A stretch of DNA of 64,000 nucleotides, from contig JAWQUS010000001.1 in NCBI GenBank assembly GCA_036365455.1, forward strand, positions 24,537,001 through 24,601,000. Direction: 5' to 3'. This DNA is from Macrosoma leucophasiata. Taxonomy: Eukaryota > Arthropoda > Insecta > Lepidoptera > Hedylidae. The notes beneath the pieces were generated by a model. It was not told the DNA's origin. It saw only the letters and a program-made list of their open reading frames with translations, and searched no databases. Below, in pieces: positions 33,509 to 44,075 of this stretch (position 1 is the stretch's first letter; every line of letters begins with the position of its first letter). The position numbers and the translations under genes are program-made.

Positions 33509-33970
33509 AAATATAACTACGTTAAGAAAAACCGACTTCAAAGCTAAAAAGTAAAAAATAATAAAGATTTAATTGTAATTTCATACTACCTATTATTTAG
33601 ATGTGCTATTTACTAATAGGTTTGAAGTCGGTGCCAAGCCAAAATCACTAAAGTAGGCATTTCATTGTATTAAAACGTAACTTCAGGCCTGTAATCCCCG
33701 AAGGGGTAGGCAGAGATAAATGCATGAATTCAAGCATACTTACACGCAAACACCCACGATTCGCCAGTTACGTTTTGTTCGGTGTATTAATTTGCTCGTA
33801 TTCATATTTAAGTGATTAAAATATAATTATTTGTTTAAGGCTTGGCACCGACTTCAAACCTATTAGTAAATAGCACATATAAATAATAGGTAGTATATAA
33901 TTACAATTAAATCTTTATTATTTTTTATTTTTCGGCTTTGAAGTCGGTTTTTCTTAACGTAGTTATATTT
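33509..33970. mobile_element. foldback element with 132-bp arms
   Basis: The left arm 33509-33640 and right arm 33839-33970 are inverse repeats, roughly 95% identical by eye. They begin AAATATAACTACGTTAAGAA outside and end GAAGTCGGTGCCAAGCC inside. The 198-bp loop contains a minus-strand copy of repeat D (about 33680-33790). There is no protein. Confidence 0.85.
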
Positions 33971-34439
33971 ATTTAATACTATTTAGTTTATTGCTGCATT
34001 GCCAATTAGATTAATGTTCACATCTGTTAAATTTGTAAAATCTGACTCTTTTAGCTTCGTGACAATTGATACCCAATTTAAATTGTTTAGGTGTGTCGAT
34101 ACAAAATTATTACACGACTATACGAAATCAATCAAAAAATGTTATCCACGAAGGAGTAAATAAGCTGTGTTTTGTTGTCGATGAGTAAATGTGTCATTGT
34201 CACTTGTTGTCATCTTGTTGTCATGCTCATTAGGACTATCTAGGACGTCAGTGGATTCAACGCACTGTATGATAACTCGCCGTCTATTCTTATTCCTTTT
34301 GTCTGAGGTGAAAGTAAGTAAAAAAATGCTCATAAAATAAAAACTGATGGGCCTATCTGAATCATTTTTTATGGGACCAATTCGAAACTATTCCGCATGT
34401 AACAAAAAAGAACTACGTAAATCGGTCCGGAAATCTCGG

Positions 34440-34900
34440 CGAAATTCACGTACATACATAAAATATATATATATATATATACCGGCCGAATTGAGAACCT
34501 TCTCGATTTTTGAATTCGGTTAAAAAGTAGCCCAAGTTACTCCTTATCACATCAGCTATCTGCCAGTGAAAGACCCGTCAAAGTCGGATACACTCCAATT
34601 CTACTTATTTGTATGTAGGTATGTATGTGTGTATGGATGTATGGAGATAAATGTAGCCTAAGTTACTCCTTACCACATCAGCTATCTGCCAGTGAAAGTC
34701 CCGTCAAAATCGGTCAAGCCGTTCCCAAGATTAGCCCCGCCAAACAGACAGACAGACAGACAGACAAAAATTGTAAAAAATGTTGTTATGGTATATGTAC
34801 CGTTAATACATACATATGCGTTTAGTAAAAAGCGTTTATTTTAATATTACCTACAAACAGACACTCCAATTTTATTTATTTGTATGTATATAGATTTATT
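34440..34900 (+). repeat. tandem LINE-tail modules 2 and 3 with (CAGA)n
   Basis: After a (TA)n run (about 34460-34480), ACATCAGCTATCTGCCAGTG occurs at 34550 and again at 34675, each followed by CCCGTCAAA.TCGG. The second continues CAAGCCGTTCCCAAGATTAG and (CAGA)n. These are typical CR1/RTE-like tails; the duplicated module suggests slippage or nested insertion. Confidence 0.65.
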
Positions 34901-35030
34901 ATGGAGGCTACAATACAACATAAGACCTAAAAATTCTGTAAAAAATTTAAGCGTCTACATTATAGCGGTAACAGAAACACATAATTTGTGAAAATGATAC
35001 CTTTCTATCTATCACTATTTATGAGATACA

Positions 35031-35100
35031 GCCTGGTGACAGACAGACGGACGGACAGACAGACAGACAGACAGCGGAGGATTAGTTATCCGTAGGGTCC
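35031..35100 (+). repeat. LINE tail with (GACA)n
   Basis: CAGCCTGGTGACAGACAGACGGACGG with GACA repeats, then GTAGGGTCCGTTTTTACC. Another (GACA)n is at about 35450-35474. Confidence 0.65.
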
Positions 35101-35259
35101 GTTTTTACCTATTAGGTACGAAACTCTCTAAAAGATAGAACTAAGATACAGAATAGCTTAAAAATATTCGATACGATTCTTTAAATTGACGTAACTTTTT
35201 TATTTCTGAACCGATTCACATGAAAGAAACACTAAATGTTAAGTGAAACTTACCACAAT

Positions 35260-35317
35260 GCTAATATCAGAAACGGCTTATTCGACTAATATCGAATAAG
35301 CCGTTTCTGATATTAGC
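35260..35317. repeat. perfect 26-bp-arm hairpin
   Basis: The arm at 35260-35285 (begins GCTAATATCAGAAACGGC) is exactly mirrored at 35292-35317 around the 6-base loop CTAATA. Confidence 0.95.
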
Positions 35318-36419
35318 GTGCACAAACACACAGACAAACAGACATTTTTCCGGGATAATAAGTACTCAGTCTTGTGCGCCAAAGGTTAAAGTATAATCAT
35401 ACTAAGTTTCCTTGTAATCGGACCGGTAGTTTTTATGTGATGCTTGAACAAACAGACAGACAGACAGACAGACAAAAAAAAAATCTAATCTCATATTTGT
35501 GTTCGGTATCGATCCAATAACATCCCCTGGTATTTATTTTTTCAATATTTTTAATGTACAGAATTTACACTTCTACAGATTTACTATAAGTATAGATTGT
35601 AATCATTGATTGTGTTGCATCAAAACCCAAATTAAATGAAATTTGAATTGAAAATGAATCCCACTTCAGCTTCGCAGGATTATAATTATACTTGAATCAT
35701 GTCGAAAGCCGTATTAAATTAATGCCAGGTATTTGATAAAGCAAACCTACTTTGATGAGTACCTAAATCATCCAACACAAGTTGGTAGACAACGTGTCGA
35801 CTCGACATACATGGGGCACAACCAGTGCCGGATAAAGCCGGTGCGGGGCCCGTAGCAAATGTGACCATGGGGCCCTAGAGTTACATTGCCTACTGAAATT
35901 TAGGATGTAAATAAAACAACATTTACGAAAAGGAATCGAAAACAAATTTAGGGGATTCCCCCTGTAAGAATTGTGGTATTGCCAACTTGCAACATAATAA
36001 TATAGGTACCTATATAATTAGTGGTCAACGCTCCCTTTGAGAATAGCTAAGGTGTATTACATATTTGTGTTTTTTTGGGCACAGGCACGGGGCTCCCAAT
36101 GGCGCGGGGCTCGTAGCATTTGCTACTCCTGCTTTGTGGCTAATCCGGCACTGGGCACAACTGTTTCCAAGATTTTAATGTTGTATGAGTTCAGTTTTTT
36201 TCAAATAAAGCAATACCTCAAAGTCTACTAAATCCATATTTTGACGTAGCGTGTACGCCAGTACAAGGTCATGGGACACAACCTCATTATATTGCATCAC
36301 CGACGCCCAACTTACCTCGTTATAACTTTGCTGTGGCTACTTCTACCAATTTTTGTTATTACGCTGTCGGCACACACTTTTTAATTTAGTCGACACATCT
36401 ATACATAATATATAATAAA
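35318..36419. other. non-coding AT-rich, no gene
   Basis: At about 35815-35875 and 36085-36155 two diverged, inverted copies of CCGGTGCGGGGCCCGTAGCA-like sequence occur (GCGCGGGGCTCGTAGCATTT at the right, AACCAGTGCCGGATAAAGCC mirrored by GGCTAATCCGGCACTGGG). They enclose about 330 bp, so an inverted-repeat element is likely. No gene. Confidence 0.5.
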
Positions 36420-37110
36420 ACAGTAAGACCCGCGTGTCTGTATATATTTACGAAAAACTAATTGGGGGCGATGTTAAAATAGTATTAGAACACTTTTCAA
36501 TGATTTTTAATTTTATTGTCTGTCTGTTTGTCCCTTTGTCCAGGCTAATCTCGACGGATTCGAATGAAACTTTTTGTGGTGTATAGATACTAAGCCTGAC
36601 CAACATTTAGACTACTTATTACTGCGGGAAAATCCCTCATTCCCACAGGAATCTCTACATTTAATAAAATCGTAGGAAAGTCAAAACTGTACATTGAATA
36701 TTTTTTAAAAGAATACTTGGGACGTGATTTACAATAGAAATCGAAGCCAAAAATATATTTTTCAGATTTTTTGTCTGTTTGTCTCTATGTATGTCCGAGC
36801 TAAACTAAAAAAGTACCTACTAAATGGCGCCTGTTAGTGATATTCAAGCAAAATTTGAAGAAAAATTTTGCGAATTAACAGGTCCGGTCAACATATAGGC
36901 TACATATTATCACGCTATCTCCTACGGGGGAAGAGCTGTAAATTTTTAAAATCGAAGGAAAGTCAAAACTGTACATTGATTTTTTTGTTTTAAAGAATAC
37001 TTGGGGCGTGATCTACTATCAATATCGATAGTGTTTGTTTTGTCTGTTGTTGTTTGTCTGTATGTATGTGCAAGCTAAACTCAAAAAGTAATGGATCTTA
37101 ATAGATTTAC
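36420..37110. repeat. diverged direct repeat, period about 287 bp
   Basis: AAATCGTAGGAAAGTCAAAA with CTGTACATTGAAT and GAATACTTGGGACGTGAT (about 36665-36732) recurs as AAATCGAAGGAAAGTCAAAA with CTGTACATTGAT and GAATACTTGGGGCGTGAT (about 36952-37012). Each is followed by TTTGTCTGT... and GAGCTAAACT/CAAGCTAAACT. It precedes the Helitron remnant directly and may be part of it. Confidence 0.6.
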
Positions 37111-37122
37111 TTCAAATTTTGC

Positions 37123-38868
37123 ATGAACATCCGAGAATTTTCAAGGACACCTCATTGGGTAAGGTTTATAGGTACCGTGCATCCAAATAATGGCGAAAGC
37201 TATTTCCTGCGGTTGTTACTTCACACGGTCCGAGGCCCAAGGTATTTCACTTTTCTGAGGACATTTGATGGCGTGGAGTATCCCACTTACCGCGCAGCCT
37301 GCGTAGCACGTCACCTTCTCGACCAAAACCAACCTTACCAAAACTGGGATTACACCCTCGCGGAAGCAAGCGTCAGTGACGGAGAAGTATCGCCATCATC
37401 TGTCTGAAGATTTTCTACGAGCTTTGAGACACGTGCTACTGGAGACGAAGTCGAAGTAACTAATGAACGCATGCTGAACACCTGTATTAGTTCATTTCAA
37501 GATGTAGTCATTTCCACCACCGATTGAACTATCAAATATGGGTTACCAGCTCCCCAAATCATCACCGCATCAAGACCGTAGAAATTGGGAGTGTAACACT
37601 GAGACAAATTACGATCCGGGCGAAATGACCATGTCGCTTTGTTCTCTTCAGGGCAAAAACAAATTTATGATACCGTCCTTGAAAGCGTTGGGCAAAACCA
37701 GGGTAAAATGTTTTTCTCCTGGATTTTGGATGCTCCTGTGGAACAGCAGGACAGCTTCCGGATAGCAAGACAGTACATGCCATGTTTAAAATTCCCTTAT
37801 ATTTAGAGAGTTCCGAAATTACTGTTTTTGGTGTGTCATGTAAATGTAATAAGGGACACGTGCTCAAGGATTGCTCTCTGATTGTATGGGATGAGTGTAC
37901 GATGGCCAATAGAAAGGCAGTTGAGGCCGTGAACAGAACCCTGCAGGACATCCGCAGGAACGAACGTTTGAGTGGGTGGTGTCACATTACTGTTCACTGA
38001 CGATTTCCGGCACACGCTTCCCGTGATGACGTAAAGATCGAGGGCTGACGAGATGAATGCTTTGTTGAAACGATCTTAACGAGTTCGTACCTACGCTGCG
38101 CTTGACCATTAATATGAGAGCTCGGCTCGACGACAATGCACTAGAAGTGCTCAAGAATTTTCCGATCTCCTTCTAAGTCTTCGCGGAAGCACTCTTCCAG
38201 AAGAGAGAGATGGATAGAAGGTGTTTCCAGAGTCTCTCGACAGAGATGTATCCAGGTGAGAAGAACTCATTCTCGTTTCATTCATATACCGCACCAGCAG
38301 AGTACAACGTTTTGGGTGTGTAAGAGGGCCATTTTGACGCCCAAAAATGATCAGGCTGCAGCAATTAATAGGCAATGAAGTGGTCTATACCTCTATAAAT
38401 ACTGTCGTCGAGCAAGATGACGCCACACATTATTCCATGGCATTTCTGTCAGCAAGTGGACTTCCATCGCATACCATCAAGCTGAAGGTAGGTGTCCCGA
38501 TTATGCTTCTTCGGAACTTATCTCCTCCGAAGTTGTATAACGGGACCCGGCATTGGCGAGGCAGTATTTATACCACGCATTCTTCTCATACCGCATAATT
38601 CCAGTTCAAGCGCATACAGTTGAATGTTTGCTTCGCGATGACCATCAATAAGTCGCAGGGGCAGACACTGAGGTCAGCGGGTGTTAACCTCAGGACAAGT
38701 TGCTCACACGGGCAACTGTACGTCGCTTGCTACCGCGTTACCAGTCCTGTCTCTCTTTACATTTTGGCTCCTGGCAGAATAACTACCGACGTAGTTTATA
38801 GGAAAGTGTTTTTTTATTTAAAGAAAAATGGAAAGAAAAATTTGACTTCAGGCCTACTGGGAATCTAG
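37123..38868 (+). pseudogene. Helitron Pif1-like helicase remnant
   Basis: Pieces of a Helitron-type Pif1 helicase appear in the right order across several frames. 37190-37330: YFLRLLLHTVRGP and FDGVEYPTYRAACVARHLL, the segment before the helicase core. About 37735: the Walker A region has collapsed (DAP-GGTA then LPDSKTVHAMFKIPL), losing the GKT lysine. 37880-37960: Walker B SLIVWDECTMANRKAVE. 37990-38020, after a frame change: FTDDFRHTLPV. 38360-38560: VGVPIMLLRNLSPPKLYNGT. 38620-38740: FAMTINKSQGQT and HGQLYVACYRVTSP. Helitrons use this helicase with a Rep endonuclease for rolling-circle transposition; no Rep domain and no CTRR terminus was recognised. Many stops and frame changes make it a pseudogene. 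The stretch 38030-38340 is too decayed to follow. Confidence 0.9.
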
Positions 38869-38901
38869 TCCAGCCGCTCTTCCAATTGAGCTACTAAAGT
38901 C
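38844..38901 (-). repeat. T-unit tRNA-like segment, B box deleted
   Basis: On the minus strand it keeps the A box TAGCTCAATTGG and the middle (GGCTGGACTAGATTCCCAGT), but the GAGTTCGAGTCTCGC T-arm is cleanly deleted compared with the copy at 39132. It lies at the 3' boundary of the Helitron remnant. Confidence 0.8.
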
Positions 38902-39054
38902 CTGCCCTATTTGTCAAATCTTTCCTTCACATTTTATTGCATTGCTTTATGGTAGCAGCAGCGCCATCTATTGCCAACTATGCTAGTTAGGCAACCGATA
39001 TAATAGACTTTGCAGTTTATTGAATATCGTGAAGAAGTCGCTTTTACCCTTAAT

Positions 39055-39281
39055 AATTGTTTTATATTATTTCGCATTAACACATGCTTGTGAAATGTAT
39101 TTTATTTAAAGAAAAATGGAAAGAAAAATTTGACTTCAGGCGAGACTCGAACTCGCGGCCTACTGGGAATCTAGTCCAGCCGCTCTTCCAATTGAGCTAC
39201 TAAAGTCCTGCCCGATTTGTTTTTCTTTAAATAAAATATATTTCACAAGCATGTGTTAATGCGAAATAATATAAAACAATT
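39055..39281. mobile_element. T-unit foldback: tRNA-like gene between inverted arms
   Basis: A 227-bp block has ends AATTGTTTTATATTATTTCG (39055) and its exact inverse ending at 39281, with arms of about 60 bp running in to AAAGAAAAA. The centre, 39132-39207 on the minus strand, is a 76-nt tRNA-like sequence. It has a perfect A box (TAGCTCAATTGG), a B box (GTTCGAGTC), a 5-bp T stem (GCGAG/CTCGC), a D arm and near-complementary 7-8-bp acceptor ends. The anticodon arm is irregular (9-base loop or one mismatch), no CCA is encoded and the same unit recurs at 38844, 40994 and 52727. So I call it a repeat with an internal pol III promoter rather than a tRNA gene. Confidence 0.8.
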
Positions 39282-39299
39282 AGGAAAGTGTTGTAAGGT

Positions 39300-39335
39300 A
39301 AATACGTACAAAGGTATCAACCTTTGTACGTATTT
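39300..39335. repeat. perfect 16-bp-arm hairpin
   Basis: AAATACGTACAAAGGT and ACCTTTGTACGTATTT around the loop ATCA. It lies 18 bp right of the T-unit foldback. Confidence 0.9.
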
Positions 39336-40640
39336 TTACTCTTTTGTGTCCGGGAATATATTCCTGCATAATTTTGTCTATCTCCTTCAGTTCAGTACAT
39401 CTTATGACTGAACTCAGCAGGATTCCCATATGACTCCCTTCACTTGCTTCGCTTGCAAAAAAACTTATACTTTTAATTTAATACTATTTTAAAAGTTGTT
39501 GCTAAAGTTTGCCAAGGCGACACTGGCATCTTAGGTACGTTTAGTGCTGTAGAGCCTTCACGCAGACGACGTTGCGGGCAGCTGCTAGTCATGAATAATT
39601 CATTACCGAGTTGTTTATGCTCCTTGAAAGATTCGCCCTATTTCTATGGCTAAACGAATTGGATGTATGTGAAAGTGGTTTTATTATATATTTGATATTG
39701 AAAGTGTTTTTGTGTATTGATGACAGACATATACCTAGATTTATTTGTTCCATTTTCAATACACTGCTGGTTGTAAGAGTTTAGGCGCTAATCTGTCATT
39801 TTTTGAATTCAACAGTTACCGATATTTTGGTCGTAGAAGATACAGGACCTATTTCTATCTTCTACCTAATCACTTCAGAATTTTAGAAGCGTATTTTTTT
39901 CTTTGTGTCTCCTTGGATAGAACATATTATTAATATTTGAATGCTTTATGTTGCCTCTCAGAAGGACCATTTTCCCTAAAAACTCAGATTTCTGCTACTG
40001 TTTAAATATTTTTTATTTAAGTAATTTCAAGCATATATATTTGTCTTACGGTAAATCTTTGTATTCTATCTATTGACGACACAACGCAGTTCAATCCCGT
40101 ATACAAAAGTGATCAAATTATTTCAATAAGCTACCAGTGGAAAGTCTTCAAATAATTTACTTGTCAATGTCAATAGTAAAGTAAAGTACTAACTAATAAA
40201 GAACTAAAATATGTTCTCTTTTCTTTCAAAATTAGAAGCATAATGTAAATAAAATCTGTATTCCGGTAAACCAAACATGGTGTATACATGGTGTAACTTT
40301 TCTGAACAGAAAATACTTGTTGGTTTTTCGATGAAAATATTTTGGCCTGCCTAAATTAAAAATTCTCACTAAAATGTTACAAATTTTAATAAACATTTTG
40401 CTTGACCTCATTGTTTGGTATCCCTCGGCTGATGGTCAGTATGACCCCGCATTATAGATTCAGCCAACGCAACGTCTCGTCCCCCCGAATTATAATATTC
40501 CGGCATGCTCTCTGTGTTTATAACACGATGTTAATACGCGATAAACAAAAGACTATATTATTATTGTGATGTATAAATACAATTCATTCGGTACCTATGA
40601 CATAGATCTGTTAATTTGATCACATCTCACGTAGATGTAG
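39336..40640. other. AT-rich non-coding
   Basis: A C-element end fragment (minus strand, GACTAGCAGCTGCCCGCAACGTCGTC) lies at about 39565-39590. No gene is supported; the 62-codon frame at 39745-39933 has no features. Confidence 0.4.
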
Positions 40641-40917
40641 GTACAGTACTCAACAATTAATATTGTTCATCGAGCCTGCGAAAGCGACGATCGGCTCGTT
40701 TCGAAATCGTAGAGCGTTATCTCTGTTGCACACTGCCAGCGACAACAGAACCAGATATCGATGCACACTGCCTACGTAAGCACTGACAGTCCGGTATTGG
40801 TCAAACCTTGATCAAAATGGTCGACAAACGTCAAATAGGTACGGTGCGAAAGAGATATCGTTCTACAGACCCGAAATAAGCCGAAATCTCCTTCCTAGGC
40901 TCGATGTGCAATATTTA
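40641..40917. mobile_element. TIR element (CATCGAGCCT family), uninterrupted copy
   Basis: The left end AATATTGTTCATCGAGCCTG (about 40658) and the inverse of the right end AATATTGCACATCGAGCCTA are matching inverted repeats, extending about 50 bp in diverged form (GATCGGCTCGTTTCG against GATTTCGGCTTATTTCGG). The interior carries GTCGACAAACGTCAAATAGG. A second copy at 55563-57223 has the same interior but is split by a retroelement. The right end abuts a T-unit. Confidence 0.8.
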
Positions 40918-41330
40918 TTGTTTTTTATATTATTTCGCAATAACACATGCTTGTGAAAAAATATTTTTATAAAGAAAACGGAAAGAAAAATTTGACTTTG
41001 GCGAGACTTGAACTCGCGGCCACTGGGAATCTAGTCCAGCCGCTCTTTCAACTGAGCTACCGAATTCCTGCCTGATTTGTCAAATCTTTCCTTCATATTT
41101 ATAAAATTGCCTTATGGTGGCAGTAGCGACATCTATTGCCAAACAATGCTAGTTTGCTAGTTAGGCAAGTTGTTAGGTTAGTTGACAAATCGGGATAAAT
41201 GTTATTTATACAATAGTTGACAAATAGTTGAAAAAATGTGTTAATACGAAATAATATAAAAAAATATTATTAAGGGTAAAAGCGACTTCTTTACGATATT
41301 TAATAAACTGCAAAGTTTATTAAATATCGT
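40918..41330. mobile_element. T-unit element, third copy, with terminal hairpin
   Basis: It begins TTGTTTTTTATATTATTTCG and contains a minus-strand tRNA-like segment at 40994-41067 (A box TAGCTCAGTTGA, B box GTTCAAGTC). The inverse end (GTGTTAATACGAAATAATAT) lies near 41230-41255. It closes with a perfect 17-bp-arm hairpin at 41293-41330 (ACGATATTTAATAAACT / AGTTTATTAAATATCGT). Confidence 0.7.
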
Positions 41331-41983
41331 AGATGTACTTCATGTAAGCTACGTTCTCATATGGACTACTTTAGTTGAAACATGCCGGAAGTTTATATTT
41401 GCTATATGTGCTAAATTTTTTTTGTCCATAAGGTGATCACCATTACCCCCACGTCAGTGCAATGGGAGCCAAAACGATTTTTTGTAAAACTGTTATAATT
41501 CCTAAAGTTACTTGCCCAATTCATTAAAATTGATCTCAATTGATAGTCAATTAAGTAAAGCTAACGTGTAATCGGTTGCAATAAACATTTTGTTTGAAAT
41601 TAAGTTTTTATTTCATGTCGCGCTTAGGTGACCTCCATTACCCTATCTTACCCTACTATTGCAATACTTTCGACTGTTGCTGCATAAAATCCTTAGTTCT
41701 GAACTGCATGCAGTTGGCGCGTTTAAGCCGTTTTAATAAAACGAGTATGAAATATAAATAGGGTGGCTGCAGGTGCTGCTGGTTATTGCTAGAAAATTTA
41801 AAAGTATTTACTTTCATATTGAATATACTTGCACAGCTTAGTACTCAGGTATGATCCGATTTCCTTAGACGAGCTTTTATAAACTTCTTTCGCTCGTGTT
41901 TTGAATTCGTGTTGAATATTTTTAACATGTTGGTAGTGTAAAGTAAAAACACATATAATATCCTCCAAGCTATCATATATATA
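41331..41983. other. AT-rich non-coding
   Basis: No gene or matched repeat. Confidence 0.4.
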
Positions 41984-42262
41984 ATTTTTATGTAATGGAT
42001 GTGTCAAAAAAGCATGTAGTTCACAGTTAAGTGATGACTGCAGCTTATAGACACCCACACAAAGGCCAAGGTCAAAATGCAGATGCGTTACCACTCCTGA
42101 GGCCTAAGGTGTTATGCCTATATGCCGGAAATTACAGGGCCGTACATTACCCCCTGACAGGAACACGATAGTGCTGAACACTACCATTTAGCGGCAAGTA
42201 CGTTAGGTAATGCGATGATGCCTACGCCCGCGAGCCCCGTCACTGGAGCTCTACCACCAGTA
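41984..42262 (-). repeat. SINE-A, near full length
   Basis: Reverse complement from the A tail (TTTTTATGTAATGGATGTG) to the complete head (GAGCCCCGTCACTGGAGCTC). The 98-codon frame at 41798-42094 overlaps it and is a shadow. Confidence 0.85.
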
Positions 42263-43664
42263 AAAATTACGTCATATCATAGTATGTTCTTAGGTTTTCG
42301 CGAGCTACACTCATTGAAATAAAACTAGTTCTCGGATTGATCTCGCGTATATTAAACTAAAAGGATTATTTAAAATCAAACCCGACGTTTCGGTCGCTTT
42401 TCAGCTTCCGTGGTCTCGGGCAGACTGAGGTGGCATTTGTCTGACAGCAGTTTGAAAAATTATTATGTGCACTCCATCTTTTTCGATAAATGAGAGATTT
42501 AGATATTGCTGCTCATCCCACGTTATTTTACCACAGCCCAATTTGAATGGTTTGAACGCCATTGATCGATTGACTGATTGCATTAGCAGAAAAACTCCCC
42601 TCCATTAGTGGTGGGGTTGTTACTACCTACAACTCGAAGTGCTTGACATTAGTAGGTAAAGGTACTGGGTAAATCCTTATAATGCTTCTATAACTCGGCA
42701 TTTAGAACACTACACTCCAACAGACAACAATTTCTAACTTTCTAGTAACAGATTATAACTCCTCTCAATGGACCATAACCAAACATATTCAACCGCTATT
42801 CAACTGCATGTGTACGTCAATATATTAGAATCAAGTCTCATTTGATTCGTTTGATTACACAAAAAATGAAACACATGTATATGGAATGGAGCTTTTGGAA
42901 AAGTGTTCGAATCGTAGGTTTGACATTAGTGATTTTATCAAAATTCTTCTGATGCGTAGTTATCCCTGAGGCCTAAGTTGATTAAATTTAAAGAAATAAA
43001 TTAGGCTTATAAATTGTGGTGGCGTCACCTTGTTAAAAAGAATATACTTGTATTAAGGTCAGAAGCATTCTTTCGTGATCTTTTAATGTAAACGAAAACT
43101 CGTATTCAGCTAGAGCTAGAACAACAGCATTCTTTCTTTCATAATCTCTTAGTGTAACGAAAGCTAAATCATCTGAGCGAATGTTCTTCGCTCGAATGTG
43201 TTTGTGCTCAATGTATTCAATTCTGGTAGGCTTCTATCATTAATAAATGTTATTATTTAGACCAATCCATAATTTAATCGATAAGATATGTATTCAGCTA
43301 GAACAAGAACGCTTTGAAGAGACCACTCAGGGGCGCGAGCACGTCCGAACACGCAAGAGAGACACAGAACGCTTTAAGCAACTGTTTGCGCGCTCTAGCG
43401 CCGCCGTTTAAATCGAACGAACTCGCATTCTTAGAACATTCCATAGAATCTTTGCGACCACACTAAGAACGACGAAGATAATACTCTACGCCTGTTTACA
43501 CTAAAATAATTTGATATAGGGGGGACAGAATGAGCATTCACTCGTCTGATGTAAATCGACCTTTAGGTTGCTCCGCTCTTTCTTAACATGTAGCGTCAAA
43601 TACATAGGGTAATGGATATAAGTATCTACAAATGAATCCGAGGTATCATTAGGTAGTATTAATA
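42263..43664. other. non-coding, nothing firm
   Basis: Begins with the dispersed phrase TTTTCGCGAGCTACACTCATT also at 32930. AGTGTAACGAAAGCTAAATC and nearby AAGAACG/GAACG phrases around 43080-43460 are mildly repetitive. No gene. Confidence 0.35.
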
Positions 43665-43726
43665 CCGAGGTATCTTTTTTTAATATAATGAACAATAATT
43701 CATTATATTAAAAAAAGATACCTCGG
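43665..43726. repeat. perfect 28-bp-arm hairpin
   Basis: The arm 43665-43692 (begins CCGAGGTATCTTTTTTTAAT) is exactly mirrored at 43699-43726 around the loop CAATAA. Confidence 0.95.
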
Positions 43727-43880
43727 CAATCCAAGCCAAGATGGGCACACCAAGGACCTAGCCGTATTTACGACTAGCGTGGAAAAGCCCTCGCAGGGGG
43801 CAACTGCCCCGATCGTGGTTCCCCACAGCATCCTAGCTGTGAGAAGGGAGTACTGAGCTATATTTAAAAAACAGAAAGTT
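43727..43880. other. GC-rich repeat-like block
   Basis: GGCAACTGCCCCGATCGTGG and TCCCCACAGCATCCTAGCTG look like a LINE or SINE fragment, but it has no second copy in the window. Confidence 0.3.
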
Positions 43881-43949
43881 GTTAATAACATACTTTACGT
43901 TTTTTTTGTCACACTGTGTGCATGTTTGTGTATGTGTGTGTATATGTAT

Positions 43950-44075
43950 GCCCATACCTTAGCATCTAACTGCAACACGATAGTGCTGAGTACTACAATT
44001 TGGTGGTAGATAGATGCAGTGGTGTCTATGCTCTCGATCGAGCTCCGTTACTGGATGTCGGATGTCGGCCATTAG
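43950..44075 (-). repeat. SINE-A, diverged 5' half
   Basis: ACACGATAGTGCTGAGTACT, GATGCAGTGGTGTCTATGCT and GAGCTCCGTTACTGGA follow the reverse complement of the SINE-A 5' half. Confidence 0.65.

Noticed and set aside
30740..35480. Multiple (GACA)n/(CAGA)n tracts as a possible CRISPR-like or satellite array.
   Set aside because: They are microsatellites inside LINE tails, with no spacers of regular length.
39132..39207. A functional nuclear tRNA gene.
   Set aside because: Pol III boxes are excellent, but the anticodon stem and loop are irregular and the variable region is unusual. The same core recurs in mobile-looking contexts, so I keep it as a tRNA-like repeat.
41798..42094. Minus-strand frame with a peptide that recurs at 53377-53607 and 61379-61591 (RLQSSLN...).
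   Set aside because: The recurring peptide is a translation of the SINE-A 3' third, so the conservation is that of a repeat, not of a protein.
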